Below, one piece after another: positions 27,095 to 35,768 of a stretch of DNA of 64,000 nucleotides. The DNA is from Bdellovibrio bacteriovorus str. Tiberius (GTDB lineage Bacteria > Bdellovibrionota > Bdellovibrionia > Bdellovibrionales > Bdellovibrionaceae). The number at the start of each line of letters is the position of its first letter. Positions within the stretch are counted from its first letter, which is position 1. The position numbers and the translations under genes were made by a program. The notes under the pieces were generated by a model. The model was not told the origin of the DNA and did not search any database. It worked only from the letters and a program-made list of their open reading frames with translations. The DNA lies in NCBI RefSeq assembly GCF_000317895.1, contig NC_019567.1, positions 2,480,001 to 2,544,000 on the forward strand, in the 5' to 3' direction.

Positions 27095-27977
27095 AAATCG
27101 CGCGGCTCTGGAGCTGATCTTCGCCGGAGTCCTTTGGGGCTTCGGCTTTGTCGCCACCGTCTGGGCTCTGGAGGCCTTCACTCCGGTAGAGACCCTGTTC
27201 TTCCGCTTTGTCATCGCCTCTGTCATCGGCGAATTTTTATACCTGATCATCAAAGGCCCGAACTTCACCAGCTTGCGTGAGGAAATCTTTCGCGCCCTGC
27301 CCGCCGGCCTTCTTCTGGGCGGCATGCTGCTTTTGCAAACCATCGGATTGAAATACACCACCGCCACCAAGAGCGGATTTCTGACCAGTCTGTATGTGAT
27401 TTTGGTGCCGCTGTTCAATGCGTGGTTCTTTAAATCTTCCGGCAACTGGAAGAACTATGCACTGACCGCCCTGGCCTTACTGGGAACTTTCATTCTGGTC
27501 GATGCCAATCTTTCCGGAATCAATTCGGGCGACCTGTGGACGCTGGGCTGTTCGGTGTTTGCGGCTTTTCATATTATCTATATCGGAAAGATTTCAAACA
27601 AAGTCGGCAACGCGTTTCGTTTCAACAATTTCCAGTCGGCGTGGTGCCTGCTGGCACTGACTCCGTTGCTGTTCACACAGGAACAAATCAGCTGGCATTT
27701 TTCAGACACAAAACCGCTTCTGGGGATTCTGTGTCTGGGCCTTGGGTCCAGCATCATCGCCTTTTACCTGCAGATACGCACGCAGAAGGTGCTTTCAGAT
27801 TCCACTGCAAGCATGCTGTTTTTGCTGGAATCCCCGTTTGCGGCGCTTTTCGGGTTTATAATTTTAAGCGAGCGACTGAGCTGGTTCCAGATTTCGGGGG
27901 CGGTGATAATTATGATTGCCTCGGTTCTGCAGATCCTGACGGACACCGCGAGCAAAACCGAAAGCCCGAAGACCTAA
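27087..27977 (+). CDS. EamA/DMT-family transporter
   Basis: About 296 residues with ten hydrophobic segments in two EamA halves, a drug/metabolite-type inner-membrane exporter fold. Landmarks are LIFAGVLWGFGFVAT at the start and FLLESPFAALFGFIILSE near the end. I favour the TTG at 27087, which overlaps the upstream stop and gives the usual short N-terminus; an earlier TTG at 27057 is an alternative. It is coupled to the flavin reductase gene and ends at a strong terminator. The substrate is unknown. Confidence 0.85.
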   Translation: MTKNRAALELIFAGVLWGFGFVATVWALEAFTPVETLFFRFVIASVIGEFLYLIIKGPNFTSLREEIFRALPAGLLLGGMLLLQTIGLKYTTATKSGFLTSLYVILVPLFNAWFFKSSGNWKNYALTALALLGTFILVDANLSGINSGDLWTLGCSVFAAFHIIYIGKISNKVGNAFRFNNFQSAWCLLALTPLLFTQEQISWHFSDTKPLLGILCLGLGSSIIAFYLQIRTQKVLSDSTASMLFLLESPFAALFGFIILSERLSWFQISGAVIIMIASVLQILTDTASKTESPKT

Positions 27978-28007
27978 AAAAAGCCTGCTCTTTGAAGCAG
28001 GCTTTTT
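27978..28007. terminator. bidirectional intrinsic terminator
   Basis: AAAAAGCCTGC / GCAGGCTTTTT perfect 11-bp stem between convergent genes. Confidence 0.95.
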
Positions 28008-28011
28008 ATTT

Positions 28012-29043
28012 TTAGTGGGAAGCTTGAACATCGCCCTTTTTCAGGGACCAGATGAAGGATGTCAGGATGATCACCCCACCGCTCAAACCGGTGAACCACT
28101 CTGGGATATGCAGGAACGGATCCGCCAGCATGATCATCGCCAGCAAACCAATCGCATAGAAGGCCCCGTGCTCCAGGAACGCGAACTTGGTCAGGGCTTC
28201 TTTTTCCACGAACATGATAGTCAAGCTACGCACGAAGAACGCCCCGATGCTTAGACCGATCATGATAATGAACAGATTGTGCGTGATCGCAAACGCGCCC
28301 ACAACACCGTCAAAGCTGAAGGACGCATCCAGAACTTCCAGATACAGGAACATACCGGCGCTGGCTTTGTGCACGTCTTTGATTTGATCATCAGACGCTT
28401 CCAACCACGAACCGATGCCATCCACGATCACATAAGTGATCAGGCCCGCCATACCGGCCATCAGGAACGGAAGCTGCTCGTGGCTTTTCAGGAAGTGCGT
28501 GATCAGGATCAGAATGATCAAGGTCAAGCACACTTCGATCGCTTCCACTTTGCTGCCGATGTAGCGAGTTGGCTTTTCGATGAACGGGATCCAGTGCAGA
28601 TCTTTGCTGCCGTCATAGAAGTACTTCAGTGCCACCATCAACAGGAAGCTTCCACCGAAGGCGGCCACTTGCAAGTGAGCATCCAGCATCATCTTGGCGT
28701 AATCATCCGGCTTGGTCGCCGCGATCACCAGAGCTTCCCAAGGGTTGACGTCAGCCATGAAGGTCACGATCAACAACGGGAACACCAAACGCATCCCGAA
28801 GACCGCGATCAACATACCCCACGTCAGGAAGCGATGACGCCAAACCGGAGTCATCTCTTTCAAAACCACGGCATTCACGATGGCATTATCGAAAGACAAA
28901 GAGATTTCAAGAATCGCCAGAATCGTAGCGATAAACAAAGCCTGAAAACCCGCCGCGACTGTGCCGCCATAAAAATGACCCACAAAGTACGAGGCGATCA
29001 AACCAAAGAAGGTAAAGACAAAGGAACCTGTAAAGTATTTCAT
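28012..29043 (-). CDS. DUF475/TerC-family integral membrane protein
   Basis: A 343-residue polytopic protein of the TerC/DUF475 type. Two acidic membrane motifs are present: LEISLSFDNAIVNA in the first half and LEVLDASFSFDGVVGAFA in the second, as expected for proteins linked to metal-ion (manganese) export or tellurite resistance. The ATG at 29043 gives a proper membrane start; a weaker TTG 12 codons upstream lacks a ribosome site. It lies downstream of uvrA but is separated by a terminator. The transported ion is inferred from the family only. Confidence 0.88.
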   Translation of the reverse strand: MKYFTGSFVFTFFGLIASYFVGHFYGGTVAAGFQALFIATILAILEISLSFDNAIVNAVVLKEMTPVWRHRFLTWGMLIAVFGMRLVFPLLIVTFMADVNPWEALVIAATKPDDYAKMMLDAHLQVAAFGGSFLLMVALKYFYDGSKDLHWIPFIEKPTRYIGSKVEAIEVCLTLIILILITHFLKSHEQLPFLMAGMAGLITYVIVDGIGSWLEASDDQIKDVHKASAGMFLYLEVLDASFSFDGVVGAFAITHNLFIIMIGLSIGAFFVRSLTIMFVEKEALTKFAFLEHGAFYAIGLLAMIMLADPFLHIPEWFTGLSGGVIILTSFIWSLKKGDVQASH

Positions 29044-29106
29044 TCCCACAGATTTCACCGATTCAGCCCAAAGAATCAAGGACCGCTTCGGGGGACACAG
29101 GATGTC

Positions 29107-29135
29107 AAAAGACCCGGTTTTAGCCGGGTCTTTTT
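29107..29135 (-). terminator. intrinsic terminator of uvrA
   Basis: AAAAGACCCGG / CCGGGTCTTTT stem with six-base loop, 3' of uvrA. Confidence 0.92.
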
Positions 29136-29141
29136 AAAGCT

Positions 29142-31742
29142 TTATTTTAATAAGGGCTTCAGGAATTTGCCCGTTTCACTGGCAGTGACCTTGGCCACTT
29201 TTTCAGGTGTTCCGGCGGCCACGATCTGACCTCCACCTTTGCCGCCGTCCGGCCCCAGATCAATCACATAGTCCGACGATTTGACGACTTCCATGTTGTG
29301 CTCAATGACCAGCACGGTGTTCCCTTGATCAGCCAGTTCCTGAATCAGTTCGACCAGTTTGCGGACGTCATCGAAATGCAAACCCGTGGTCGGTTCGTCC
29401 AAAATGTAAAGCGTCTTACCGGTGCCACGGCGGGAAAGCTCTTTGGAAAGCTTCACGCGCTGGGCTTCACCACCCGACAGGGTTGTCGAGCTTTGCCCCA
29501 GGGTCATGTAATCAAGCCCCACCCGGTGCAGGGTTTCAAGCTTGCGGTAAATCTGAGTGTGGTTGCGGAAGAATTCCAAGGCCTCGCCCACGCTCATTTC
29601 CAGAACGTCCGCGATGGATTTGGATTTGTACTTGATATTCAAAGTCTCGCGGTTGTAACGACGGCCCTGACAGGTGTCGCAGGTCACGAAGACGTCACTT
29701 AAGAAGTGCATCTCCATACGGATCTGCCCGTGGCCCATACAGGTTTCACAGCGCCCACCCTTGACGTTAAAACTGAAACGCCCCGGCTCGTAACCGCGCA
29801 GTTTCGAATCCGGCAGATTCGCGAATAAATCCCTAATCATCGGGAACAATCCGACATAGGTTGCCGGTGTCGAGCGCGGTGTGCGCCCGATCGGTCTTTG
29901 ATTGATATCGATGACCTTGTCGATCTTATCCAGGCCTTCAATTTTCTTGTAAGGCGAAGGTTGCGCCAAAGCCTTATAAAAGTGCTGCGCTAAAATCTTG
30001 TAAAGTGTATCGATGATCAGGGTGCTTTTTCCAGAACCCGAAACTCCGGTCACGGTGGTGAAAGTCCCCAGTGGGATTTCCAGATCGACGTTTTGCAGGT
30101 TGTTCCCGGTGGCTCCGGTCAAACGCACAACCTGCCCGTTGCCTTTACGGCGTTCTTTCGGGATCGGAATGCGCATTTCACCGTTCAGATATTTTCCGGT
30201 CAAAGAATTCGGGTTGGCCGCCAGCTCATCCGGAGTCCCTTGCGCCATCATCTCGCCACCCAGAACCCCGGCACGAGGTCCCAGATCGACCACGAAGTCA
30301 GCATAACGGATGGTGTCTTCGTCGTGTTCGACCAACAAGATGGTGTTCCCACGCTCTTTCAGTTCGCCGATGATATCAAGAAGTCTATGATGATCGCGCG
30401 GATGCAAGCCGATGCTTGGTTCATCCATGACATACAGACAGCCAATCAAGGATGATCCCACTTGGGTCGCCAGACGAATGCGCTGGGCTTCGCCACCGGA
30501 CAGGGTGCGCGAAGGACGACTGAGCGAAAGATACCCGGTGCCCACGCGAATCAGATAATCCAGACGCGCCAGAATTTGTTTTACAATTTTTTCAGCAATC
30601 AGCTGATCTTTGGATTTCCATTGAAGTTTGGCAACCCAGTCGCGCAGTTCGATCGCACCGAGGTCGGAAAGCTCGGCAATGGTTTTGCCACCCAGACGGA
30701 TATTCAGAGCTTCATTTTTTAAACGAGCGCCGTGGCAATCCGGACAGTCGTTCAGAACCATCTCTTCGCCCTCTTCGTCCTCATCGTCCGAAGTTTTTTT
30801 GCCTTTGTATTTGTAGACGACTTTATCCAGTTTCTTGCCGCCGACTTCGCCGTCAGAGAACTGCTCTTCTTCCTCCAGATCGATCGTGCCCAACCCATGG
30901 CACGTCGGGCAAGCCCCGCGCGGATTGTTGAAACTGAACAAACGAGGTTCAATCTCGGGGAAACTGTAACCACACTCTGGACACGCCGAGTGCAAAGAAT
31001 AGTTCGTGCGCTCGCCGTCCAGGGTTTCAATGATCACGCGGCCGTTGGCCATGCTAAGCGCCGTATTGATGCTTTCAGAAAGGCGCAGCTTCAGTGAATC
31101 CTTCAGAATCAACTGATCCACGACCAGATCAATATCGTGCGTTTTGGTCTTGGCAAGTTTTGTGGCCTTGTCGAGTTCAATCATCTTGCCGTCGACTTTG
31201 GCTTTCACGAATCCTTTTTTAGCCCAGCGTTGGAATTCCGCCAGGAACTCACCCTTTTTACCGGAAGCCATCGGCGCCAGAACAAAGAACTTGGTGCCGA
31301 CACCTTTTTTAAAGACCTCTTCAATGATCTGCTGCGGGGTCTGGCTGCTGACCGGAATGTGGTGAGTCGGACACTCGGGAATCCCCAGCTTCGCAAAAAG
31401 CAAACGAAGATAATCATAGATCTCGGTCACCGTGCCCACTGTGGAGCGCGGATTGGTGCTGACAGATTTTTGGTCAATCGCTATGGCCGGAGAAAGCCCG
31501 GTGATGGAATCGACTTCCGGTTTTTTAAGCTGTTCAAGGAAGTTGCGCGCGTAAGCAGAAAGACTTTCCACATAACGACGCTGACCTTCAGCATACACGG
31601 TATCAAACGCCAGCGACGACTTCCCGCTGCCACTCAACCCCGTAAATACGGTGATCTTATTGCGCGGAATAGTCACACTGACATTCTTCAGATTATGCTC
31701 TTTTGCACCCTTAACTACGATTCCATCTTCAGCATGCGACAT
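29142..31742 (-). CDS. uvrA: UvrABC system protein A with shortened insertion domain
   Basis: An 866-residue UvrA, the damage sensor of nucleotide excision repair. Both ATPase modules are intact: Walker A at 35-43 (GLSGSGKSS) and 566-573 (GVSGSGKST), ABC signatures LSGGEAQ (414-420 and C-terminal). The zinc modules CPEC-CPTC (254-281) and CETC...CDTC are present. The segment between CPTC (278-281) and CPDC (333-336) is only about 50 residues and very acidic (EEEEQ, DDEDEEGEE), whereas the usual protein has roughly a 110-residue insertion domain there; this explains the length against about 940 in E. coli. Confidence 0.97.
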   Translation of the reverse strand: MSHAEDGIVVKGAKEHNLKNVSVTIPRNKITVFTGLSGSGKSSLAFDTVYAEGQRRYVESLSAYARNFLEQLKKPEVDSITGLSPAIAIDQKSVSTNPRSTVGTVTEIYDYLRLLFAKLGIPECPTHHIPVSSQTPQQIIEEVFKKGVGTKFFVLAPMASGKKGEFLAEFQRWAKKGFVKAKVDGKMIELDKATKLAKTKTHDIDLVVDQLILKDSLKLRLSESINTALSMANGRVIIETLDGERTNYSLHSACPECGYSFPEIEPRLFSFNNPRGACPTCHGLGTIDLEEEEQFSDGEVGGKKLDKVVYKYKGKKTSDDEDEEGEEMVLNDCPDCHGARLKNEALNIRLGGKTIAELSDLGAIELRDWVAKLQWKSKDQLIAEKIVKQILARLDYLIRVGTGYLSLSRPSRTLSGGEAQRIRLATQVGSSLIGCLYVMDEPSIGLHPRDHHRLLDIIGELKERGNTILLVEHDEDTIRYADFVVDLGPRAGVLGGEMMAQGTPDELAANPNSLTGKYLNGEMRIPIPKERRKGNGQVVRLTGATGNNLQNVDLEIPLGTFTTVTGVSGSGKSTLIIDTLYKILAQHFYKALAQPSPYKKIEGLDKIDKVIDINQRPIGRTPRSTPATYVGLFPMIRDLFANLPDSKLRGYEPGRFSFNVKGGRCETCMGHGQIRMEMHFLSDVFVTCDTCQGRRYNRETLNIKYKSKSIADVLEMSVGEALEFFRNHTQIYRKLETLHRVGLDYMTLGQSSTTLSGGEAQRVKLSKELSRRGTGKTLYILDEPTTGLHFDDVRKLVELIQELADQGNTVLVIEHNMEVVKSSDYVIDLGPDGGKGGGQIVAAGTPEKVAKVTASETGKFLKPLLK

Positions 31743-31778
31743 AACTCCAAAGTCTAAAACGCCCCTCGTAAAAAGGAA

Positions 31779-31849
31779 AGGTGCCTGGTTGTTTTTTCTG
31801 GCAATGCAGCGTTAAACGCGCCTTAGCCAGAAAAAACAACCAGGCACCT
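31779..31849. repeat. perfect 24-bp inverted repeat
   Basis: Arms at 31779-31802 and 31826-31849 are perfect inverted complements of 24 bp with a 23-base loop. The arms begin AGGTGCCTGG and include a T6 run. The element sits one base after the stop of the gene at 31851-33128 and about 37 bases before the uvrA start. It may terminate that gene or be a small dispersed palindromic element. Confidence 0.9.
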
Positions 31850-31850
31850 C

Positions 31851-33128
31851 TTAAAGGCCGAAGCCGCATTTTCTTTTAAGATATGTATCGAAATCCGAAT
31901 CGGAGAAGTATTTGAAGTGCACGGGAGAGTTCTGAGCCTGATTCGGCCACAGATCGCGCACAGGGACTTTGCAGGATTTGCCTTGTTTGGTCACCGTCGC
32001 CGTGCCGTTTGCCAGCAGACGTGGTTCTTCACCTCGACGATCGACCCGGACCATGACGCCGTTACCGCGGTAAGAAACCTTGGCAGGCGCCAGAATTTTG
32101 CCTCCGCCAGTCATGGGACCGTCTTCAGAAAAGGCACCCCCGATGACTTCACGGGTTTGAGCATTGTAGGTCACCGTTTCCCCAGTGGGCAGGGTCACGA
32201 TCTGACGATTTCCTTCCACACGAATATGCGGCAGGGTTTTACGCGGGAACAGCATGATGTAACTTTCCTGCGTGTGACTGACCGTCGAATTTGGAGAATC
32301 ACTGATACTGATTCCAATATCCTGACGAGCCCCTGCTTCGTATTCGAAAGACCATTCACGAATGCGGTAGTCACCCTTGGAAACAACTTTGTTGGGACCC
32401 ATATTTCGAAGTTTGAATTTCCCCTCGGAACTGTCCCCTTCAAAAACACAACTGTCATAAGTACCCACGGTGCGACAACGAGTCGGACGAATCCCAAACG
32501 GATTCACCGTGCGAGTCGGAGAACGCAACACCGGCGCATCCGAAGAAGCCCTCGGCGCAAAAGTGCTGACAACTTTCGCAGAATCATTCGGCACCGTATC
32601 GCGGGCTTGTTCTTTGACCACTTCACAGCCATCACAAGGCTTGGTCTCTTGAACTTTTTTATTGGCATCACGAATCTGCTGATTCAGCTCTTGAACAGCC
32701 TGTTTTTCTTCGGCCTTTTCAGCCGCCGCAGGAACACGCAAAGCCTCAGTCTTGCGTGTAGTCTCGACCGACTTGGACTTTTCAACTTCAGCAGATGCCA
32801 AAGCTTCGCCAGCAGCCTCAGAATTTTCAAAAAGCTTCATCCCGGGATTTGCTGGTTTGTAGTATACCCAAACCTTCTCTCCCTTATGCTTGCCGGAAAG
32901 CACTTCCACCTTCAGGCCATAATTACCTGAACCAAACTGTTTTGTTTCTTCAATTTTCCCCCGCGTCCCCGGAGGCATGACAAACTTGACGTTACGAGTG
33001 GATTTCAAAAAGTTAGCCGAGTAACGAGCATTAAAGTAGCCTTCGAGTTCAACAACCCCGCCACTGCTCACACCCAAAATAAGAGGAATCAGCAGGAAAA
33101 CTCCCCACCGTTTCATAGCCAACTTCAT
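31851..33128 (-). CDS. secreted protein with SH3-like N-terminal region
   Basis: A 425-residue exported protein with a hydrophobic leader. Residues about 28-92 (FLKSTRNVKFVMPPGTRGKI, ending VWVYYKPANPG) look like a bacterial SH3-type domain. A charged Ala/Glu/Lys-rich segment (about 100-165) follows, likely coiled coil, then a Cys pair (CDGC) and a beta-rich C-terminal domain with a cysteine near the end (KRKCGFGL). SH3b domains often bind peptidoglycan, so a periplasmic role is possible. No known family for the whole protein. Confidence 0.75.
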   Translation of the reverse strand: MKLAMKRWGVFLLIPLILGVSSGGVVELEGYFNARYSANFLKSTRNVKFVMPPGTRGKIEETKQFGSGNYGLKVEVLSGKHKGEKVWVYYKPANPGMKLFENSEAAGEALASAEVEKSKSVETTRKTEALRVPAAAEKAEEKQAVQELNQQIRDANKKVQETKPCDGCEVVKEQARDTVPNDSAKVVSTFAPRASSDAPVLRSPTRTVNPFGIRPTRCRTVGTYDSCVFEGDSSEGKFKLRNMGPNKVVSKGDYRIREWSFEYEAGARQDIGISISDSPNSTVSHTQESYIMLFPRKTLPHIRVEGNRQIVTLPTGETVTYNAQTREVIGGAFSEDGPMTGGGKILAPAKVSYRGNGVMVRVDRRGEEPRLLANGTATVTKQGKSCKVPVRDLWPNQAQNSPVHFKYFSDSDFDTYLKRKCGFGL

Positions 33129-33165
33129 AAAGAGTTTATCGGCCGTTCCAATTCAAGACTTAACA

Positions 33166-33287
33166 GGACGTTGAAAAAGGCCCTTCGTCTTCGTTGTCGA
33201 GCCTCATCTTCCACTCCAGCGTACATTAAGTACGCTTCCGCTACAGCTGAGACTCTCCGCCTCGCCGCTGAACCTTTTTGAACGTCC
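33166..33287. repeat. dispersed palindromic repeat element, copy A (122 bp)
   Basis: The ends GGACGTTGAAAAAGG and CCTTTTTGAACGTCC are inverted complements with one mismatch. The interior contains the palindrome CGTACATTAAGTACG. It is an inverted relative of copy B at 33389-33511. Together they fill most of the 387-base gene-free stretch between 33129 and 33515, which holds no convincing ORF. Confidence 0.85.
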
Positions 33288-33388
33288 TGACCCCGACCAA
33301 AAGCAAGCGATGGCGAAGCCGAGCGATCCGGGCGGCCGCAAAGCGCAGCCATTCCCCGATCCCCGTCCCCAAAAATACCGGGAGCGAA

Positions 33389-33511
33389 GACCGTTCAAAA
33401 AGGTCCAGATGCAAGGCGGAGGGTTTTTCGCGAAACGGAGGCGTGCTTCAAGCACGTCGGAGAGCAGCGAAAGGCCCGACAACGAAGTCAGATGGGCCTT
33501 TTTCAACGGTC
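33389..33511. repeat. dispersed palindromic repeat element, copy B (123 bp)
   Basis: The ends GACCGTTCAAAAAGG and CCTTTTTCAACGGTC are inverted complements with one mismatch. The interior has the palindrome CGTGCTTCAAGCACG. Sequence blocks CAAGGCGGAG-like, CGACAACGAAG and GGGCCTTTTTCAAC are shared with the reverse complement of copy A. It lies immediately 3' of the Fur-family gene. Confidence 0.85.
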
Positions 33512-33515
33512 GCCT

Positions 33516-34013
33516 TTAAAGATTCTTGGCTTGGCAGGACGGGCAAACACCATACAACTCCAGGATGTGATGAGTCAGTTTGAATCCAAACTGATTCGCC
33601 ACCTTCTCTTGAAGTCCTTCGATGGCTTTATTCTCGAACTCACAGATCTTACCGCACTTCACGCACGTCAAGTGATCGTGGTGACCTTTTGGAGTCAGCT
33701 CGTAACGAGCTGGCAAACCACCCATGCGGACTTCCGTCACAAAAGTGCCTTCAGTCAGGGTTCTTAGGAAACGATAGACAGTAGCGAAACCAATATCCGG
33801 ATGTTCTTTGTTCAGTTTTTCATAAAGCTCTTGAGCGGTGACGTGACGACGGCCTTCATGCAGGGCTTTCAGGATCGCCATACGCTGGCTGGTGACCTTC
33901 AGATTCAAGGCGCGGATGATGCGCTTCAATTCGGCTTCGTCGAATTGATCGGCGTGTACGACGATGTCGTCATCATGCTGTCTTGGAAGAAATGGAACTG
34001 CGTCTTTACCCAT
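33516..34013 (-). CDS. Fur-family metalloregulator
   Basis: A 165-residue Fur-family repressor: winged helix with VTSQRMAILKAL and TVYRFLRTL, followed by the metal-binding motif HHDHLTCVKCGKICEF and a C-terminal CPSC, giving the structural CxxC...CxxC zinc site. I chose the ATG at 34013 with GAGG at the right spacing over the GTG two codons earlier. The upstream neighbour is folE2, a gene often zinc-regulated, so Zur is a candidate; Fur or PerR are also possible. Confidence 0.92.
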   Translation of the reverse strand: MGKDAVPFLPRQHDDDIVVHADQFDEAELKRIIRALNLKVTSQRMAILKALHEGRRHVTAQELYEKLNKEHPDIGFATVYRFLRTLTEGTFVTEVRMGGLPARYELTPKGHHDHLTCVKCGKICEFENKAIEGLQEKVANQFGFKLTHHILELYGVCPSCQAKNL

Positions 34014-34060
34014 GGTCACCTCAGGGCTTCTTTATAGGGGAAGCCCCTGGAGATGTCCAC

Positions 34061-34079
34061 ATTATTAAGAATCATTTTC
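34061..34079. promoter_or_regulatory. Fur-box-like sequence
   Basis: This AT-rich 19-mer ends in ATCATTTTC and matches about 13 of 19 positions of the classical Fur box. It lies upstream of the Fur-family gene, where autoregulation is common. A hairpin-capable segment CAGGGCTTC...GAAGCCC at about 34022-34048 lies between it and the start codon. Confidence 0.4.
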
Positions 34080-34110
34080 AGTTGGTTTCCAGTAAGTTGA
34101 CACTGGAGGA

Positions 34111-35025
34111 CTAAAAACTACGTAGTTTCAAGCCCTTAGAGATATGAGAAACGGCATTGTGAGGGTGCAGGCTCTCAACATGGCTGAATTCAGCCACATA
34201 GTCCAAAACATCCGCCTTGGCATCCAAAGCTTCCTTCACACGGCGAGCGGCATCTTCACAGAACATCAGGTTCTGGCCGTTACGAAGTGCGAACTCCTGC
34301 TCGTCCTCGCGTTTCACTGCGCCTTGAACGGCGGTCTGCAAAGCCTCTTCAACGATGTCGATCAGATCGCCATAGTTGTAGTTCGCCCCGACTTCCGCTT
34401 TCACGCGGGCAAAACTGCGTTGCGCGTGCGGAGTCGCCACGATCCCTTGCGGAGTTCCCAACCAGGAATGAACCACATCGAAATCCAAAGGTTTGTCAGT
34501 CGAGAAATTCTGTTTGAAACCATCCTGAATCAGCTGACGGGACAAGGCCGCCGACGCGGGACAAGTGCTGGAATAAGTCACCACCACTTCAACGAAGTAA
34601 CTGATCTGCCCTTCTTCGTTGAAAGCCGAAGTGATCACCGGATACGAGCGCCATGCCTGATTCGCACTTTTCAAAGCTTTGCGAATCAGAGGCGCTTCAA
34701 ACTGAACCTGAACCAAAGCTTTGGTGGAAAGGTCTTCGTGCGTGCGCAGGAATTCCGTCGTTACATTGCCCAGAAGGCCCAAAGAAAGTTCAGACCTGGT
34801 CAGAAGCTCCTGGGACAAAAGATACAGGCGTGACATGTGGATGCCACGGGAGGGTTTTTTATCAAGGCTGACTTTCGCATCCACGCGCGCGGGAATGCGG
34901 TAAACCCCATCGGTCTGCTTCAGCATCACCGGCAGTTCGATAGCGCCCATGCCGACCCAGTCGATCGGGGCAAAACGTTCAGAATGGGTTTCTTTGGCTA
35001 CGTCAGGAAGAGATTGTTTCGTCAT
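34111..35025 (-). CDS. folE2: GTP cyclohydrolase FolE2 (GCYH-IB)
   Basis: A 304-residue FolE2 of the zinc-independent type IB GTP cyclohydrolase family, which makes dihydroneopterin triphosphate for folate and related pathways. Recognisable segments are DWVGMGAIELPV, RGIHMSRLY, STCPASA (Cys155), PHAQRSFA and FCEDAARR with HVESLHPHNAV at the C-terminus. The gene lies upstream of the Fur-family regulator gene. In other bacteria folE2 is induced by zinc limitation through Zur (established), which suggests a similar link here (inference). Confidence 0.93.
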   Translation of the reverse strand: MTKQSLPDVAKETHSERFAPIDWVGMGAIELPVMLKQTDGVYRIPARVDAKVSLDKKPSRGIHMSRLYLLSQELLTRSELSLGLLGNVTTEFLRTHEDLSTKALVQVQFEAPLIRKALKSANQAWRSYPVITSAFNEEGQISYFVEVVVTYSSTCPASAALSRQLIQDGFKQNFSTDKPLDFDVVHSWLGTPQGIVATPHAQRSFARVKAEVGANYNYGDLIDIVEEALQTAVQGAVKREDEQEFALRNGQNLMFCEDAARRVKEALDAKADVLDYVAEFSHVESLHPHNAVSHISKGLKLRSF

Positions 35026-35198
35026 AAATTTATATCCAATTCACTGCTGGTCTTATCGCAATTTCCTGTAAATGGCTCTCACTTTTACCACCCAGCGAAG
35101 CTTTTTCAGACAGGTACTGCCCAGGGGCCTTTGAAGCACCGCAAGGCAGAGCCCGAAAAGAGTGTCGCCCTCGATAAGAAGCGATATATTGAGCCCCT

Positions 35199-35768
35199 AT
35201 GTCACAAAAGCAACTGATCCTCGCAAGCACGTCCAAATACCGCCAAGAGCTTCTTTCTCGATTGGCTTACAGCTATTCGGCCCAAGCGCCTTTGATTGAC
35301 GAAGAAAAAGAAAAAGACCCGTCCCTGCCCCCCCAGGCCCTGGCTGAAAAACTGGCGGACCTGAAAGCCGCAAGCCTTAAAGCCGCCGGCAAAGTCGTCA
35401 TTGGCGGAGACCAACTGGTGTCCTTCGAAGGCCGCATTATCGGCAAGGCCCACACGGCAGAAAACGCGGTGGAGCAGCTTATGTCCATGCAGGGAAAAAC
35501 CCACGACCTGATCACGGCAATCTGCGTGTATGACGGCGACAAGAAAATCGCCTACACCGACATCACCCGCATGCACATGAAAAAAATGACCCGCGCCCAG
35601 ATTGAACGCTATGTGCATCTGGACAATCCGATTGATTGCGCCGGCAGCTATAAAATTGAAAAACACGGCATCATGCTGTTTGATAAAATTGAAAGCCAGG
35701 ATTTCACCGCGATTCAAGGTTTGCCCTTGATCGAACTTGGCAAAATATTAGAGAATGCAAACCTATGA
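35199..35768 (+). CDS. maf: Maf-family nucleotide pyrophosphatase
   Basis: A 189-residue Maf protein with the family motifs LASTSKYRQELL (residues 8-19), GGDQLV and DNPIDCAGSYKIE. Maf proteins hydrolyse noncanonical or modified nucleoside triphosphates; the pattern is closest to the YceF-type m7GTP pyrophosphatases, but that subgroup choice is by eye. The cytidine deaminase gene overlaps its last four bases (ATGA), so the two nucleotide-salvage genes form an operon. Confidence 0.92.
   Translation: MSQKQLILASTSKYRQELLSRLAYSYSAQAPLIDEEKEKDPSLPPQALAEKLADLKAASLKAAGKVVIGGDQLVSFEGRIIGKAHTAENAVEQLMSMQGKTHDLITAICVYDGDKKIAYTDITRMHMKKMTRAQIERYVHLDNPIDCAGSYKIEKHGIMLFDKIESQDFTAIQGLPLIELGKILENANL

Noticed and set aside
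31779-31849. CRISPR-like repeat
   Set aside because: There is one inverted repeat only, no array of spaced direct repeats and no cas gene.
33129-33583. Several short open frames in the 33.1-33.6 kb region
   Set aside because: They arise from the palindromic repeat elements, lack ribosome sites and have no recognisable domain.
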